NCBI GenBank assembly: GCA_905210845.1
Contig: CAJLYG010000194.1
Span: 1-5,942, forward strand
DNA: 5,942 nt
Reading direction: 5' to 3'
From: an uncultured Prevotella sp.
Lineage (GTDB): Bacteria; Bacteroidota; Bacteroidia; Bacteroidales; Bacteroidaceae
Shown: one piece after another, positions 5,091-5,942 of the stretch
Layout: each line of letters starts with the position of its first letter
Numbering within the stretch: the first letter of the stretch is position 1
Notes under the pieces: model-generated
Told to the model about the DNA's origin: nothing
Seen by the model: only the letters and a program-made list of their open reading frames with translations
The model's database searches: none
Made by a program: the position numbers and the translations under genes

Positions 5091-5942
5091 CTAAAACATC
5101 ATCAGCTTTTCTATTCCCATTTCCGTTAAATCTATTTTATTCCTTTCAATTGGAATACTAACGAGATAAACGTCTATTGTAGAGGATGAGATGTTGTCGC
5201 TAATTTGCATGTTATATAAAGAAAAATCGCTGAAAGGATAAGCGAGCACGACTTTTTTGTTTTTCATGCTGTTGAATGCAGAGTAAGCCAATACTTGGTG
5301 AAGATCGTGCCGGAACGTGTCCTTAAGGTCTTCGCTATCAATGTCGAAGTTATATAGGTGGCTCTTGTATTTTGCATCAACGACATACTCTGTTTCGTCC
5401 CTCCGGATTAGCAGGTCCGGCTCCAAATAACTTAATCCCCACGAAGGTAATTTCCTTGCCATTACATGATAGTGCGCATTATTATAAATAATAGCATTAT
5501 TTCTCCCCGCCACGTTGGAGAAGAGATATTGAACGAAGCGTTCGAAGAATTCGGCGTAATCCATCCTCCACGCTATCTGCTGATTTGATTTGCTGTTAAG
5601 GATAGCAATACCAATATTTTTCAGTTTCTTGATAATCATAGGATCTGACATGTGGACCTGTATGCCATTAGTCTGTTCAATCGGCAACTGTCTGATCAGT
5701 GCTGTCAGGTGCTGTATTCTGTTACCATAAGAAACTCTAGTCCTGATGGGTATGTTATGCGATTGCAGTTCTTTAATAGCAAGTGGCAGAATATAAGTTA
5801 GCTGTCGCCATTCTCTGTGATTGGTAGACAGAACGTTGGGGCGGAGATGTGAGTGGAGACAACTTCTCACGGAGCGGTATCGGCCTGGCCTTGGACAAAC
5901 AGAAAGCGTACTCACTGGCGGGGAGCGAGATGCACTGGTGCC
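5091..5942 (-). CDS. McrC-like PD-(D/E)xK restriction subunit, 5' end missing or off window
   Basis: The frame is open from the TAG at 5091-5093 to the right edge. Residue numbers here count from a GTG at 5913-5915, which is only a possible start. The nuclease core is EPDLLI (165-170) followed by VVDAKYK (178-184), the D-x(n)-D-x-K arrangement of PD-(D/E)xK enzymes. Next comes RHDLHQVLAY (202-211), matching the conserved D..Q..AY helix of McrC. A helix containing FFERFVQYLF (123-132) precedes the core. McrC pairs with the GTPase McrB to cut modified DNA. A related DUF2357-type nuclease is possible. Recognisable sequence begins near residue 31 (about 5825), where AT-rich DNA gives way to GC-rich DNA. 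Beyond it the translation is Arg/Ser/Cys/Pro-rich and looks unnatural. The N-terminal domain therefore seems lost. No McrB gene is in the window. Confidence 0.7.
   Translation of the reverse strand, partial: GTSASRSPPVSTLSVCPRPGRYRSVRSCLHSHLRPNVLSTNHREWRQLTYILPLAIKELQSHNIPIRTRVSYGNRIQHLTALIRQLPIEQTNGIQVHMSDPMIIKKLKNIGIAILNSKSNQQIAWRMDYAEFFERFVQYLFSNVAGRNNAIIYNNAHYHVMARKLPSWGLSYLEPDLLIRRDETEYVVDAKYKSHLYNFDIDSEDLKDTFRHDLHQVLAYSAFNSMKNKKVVLAYPFSDFSLYNMQISDNISSSTIDVYLVSIPIERNKIDLTEMGIEKLMMF
5826..5942 (+). other. GC-rich junction segment, possible plus-strand coding
   Basis: Base composition changes sharply near 5825, from AT-rich McrC-like DNA to GC-rich sequence. On the plus strand one frame is open to the edge and reads SGIGLALDKQKAYSLAGSEM, which looks more protein-like than the antisense McrC frame over the same bases. 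It may be a fragment or beginning of another gene running off the window. I do not recognise it, and the visible stretch is too short to assign. Confidence 0.25.

Overview
The window looks like a chromosomal stretch from a Bacteroidales bacterium, most likely Prevotellaceae or a close relative. The evidence is Bacteroidota-type -7 promoter boxes (TAnnTTTG) before two genes, A-rich leaders that lack Shine-Dalgarno sequences, and protein families that read like Prevotella/Bacteroides versions. The genus is an inference.

Layout. Positions 1-410 hold the C-terminal part of a von Willebrand factor A (vWA) domain protein, cut by the window edge. A tRNA-Arg with anticodon CCG follows at 422-494. A short AraC-type regulator (622-1242, minus) faces away from a plus-strand cluster: an SDR oxidoreductase (1390-2223), a flavodoxin (2236-2751) and a SnoaL/NTF2-like small protein broken by a one-base frameshift (2811-3271). 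A full-length AraC regulator (3323-4234) follows, with its own -7 box. The SDR promoter and leader carry a clear dyad (1357-1386) that runs from the -7 box almost to the start codon, making it a candidate operator. Two AraC regulators bracketing an SDR, a flavodoxin and an NTF2-fold protein suggest an inducible small-molecule reduction or detoxification cluster. The substrate cannot be read from the sequence.

Positions 4235-5090 are a decayed intergenic zone. It holds two hairpins that may be terminators, the remains of an IS1380-family transposase (about 4445-4925) with two inferred one-base deletions and an in-frame stop, an unidentified coding remnant (4901-5038) and a strong hairpin between convergent reading frames. 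On the minus strand, 5091 to the right edge encodes a McrC-like PD-(D/E)xK nuclease subunit in visibly AT-richer DNA. Its recognisable part stops near 5825, where the base composition turns GC-rich, so it may be a truncated, horizontally acquired restriction gene. No McrB partner lies in the window.

I see no CRISPR array and no complete mobile element. I cannot demonstrate a wholly new system. The most unusual items are the bracketed redox cluster with its dyad operator and the McrC-like gene that meets a compositional junction.
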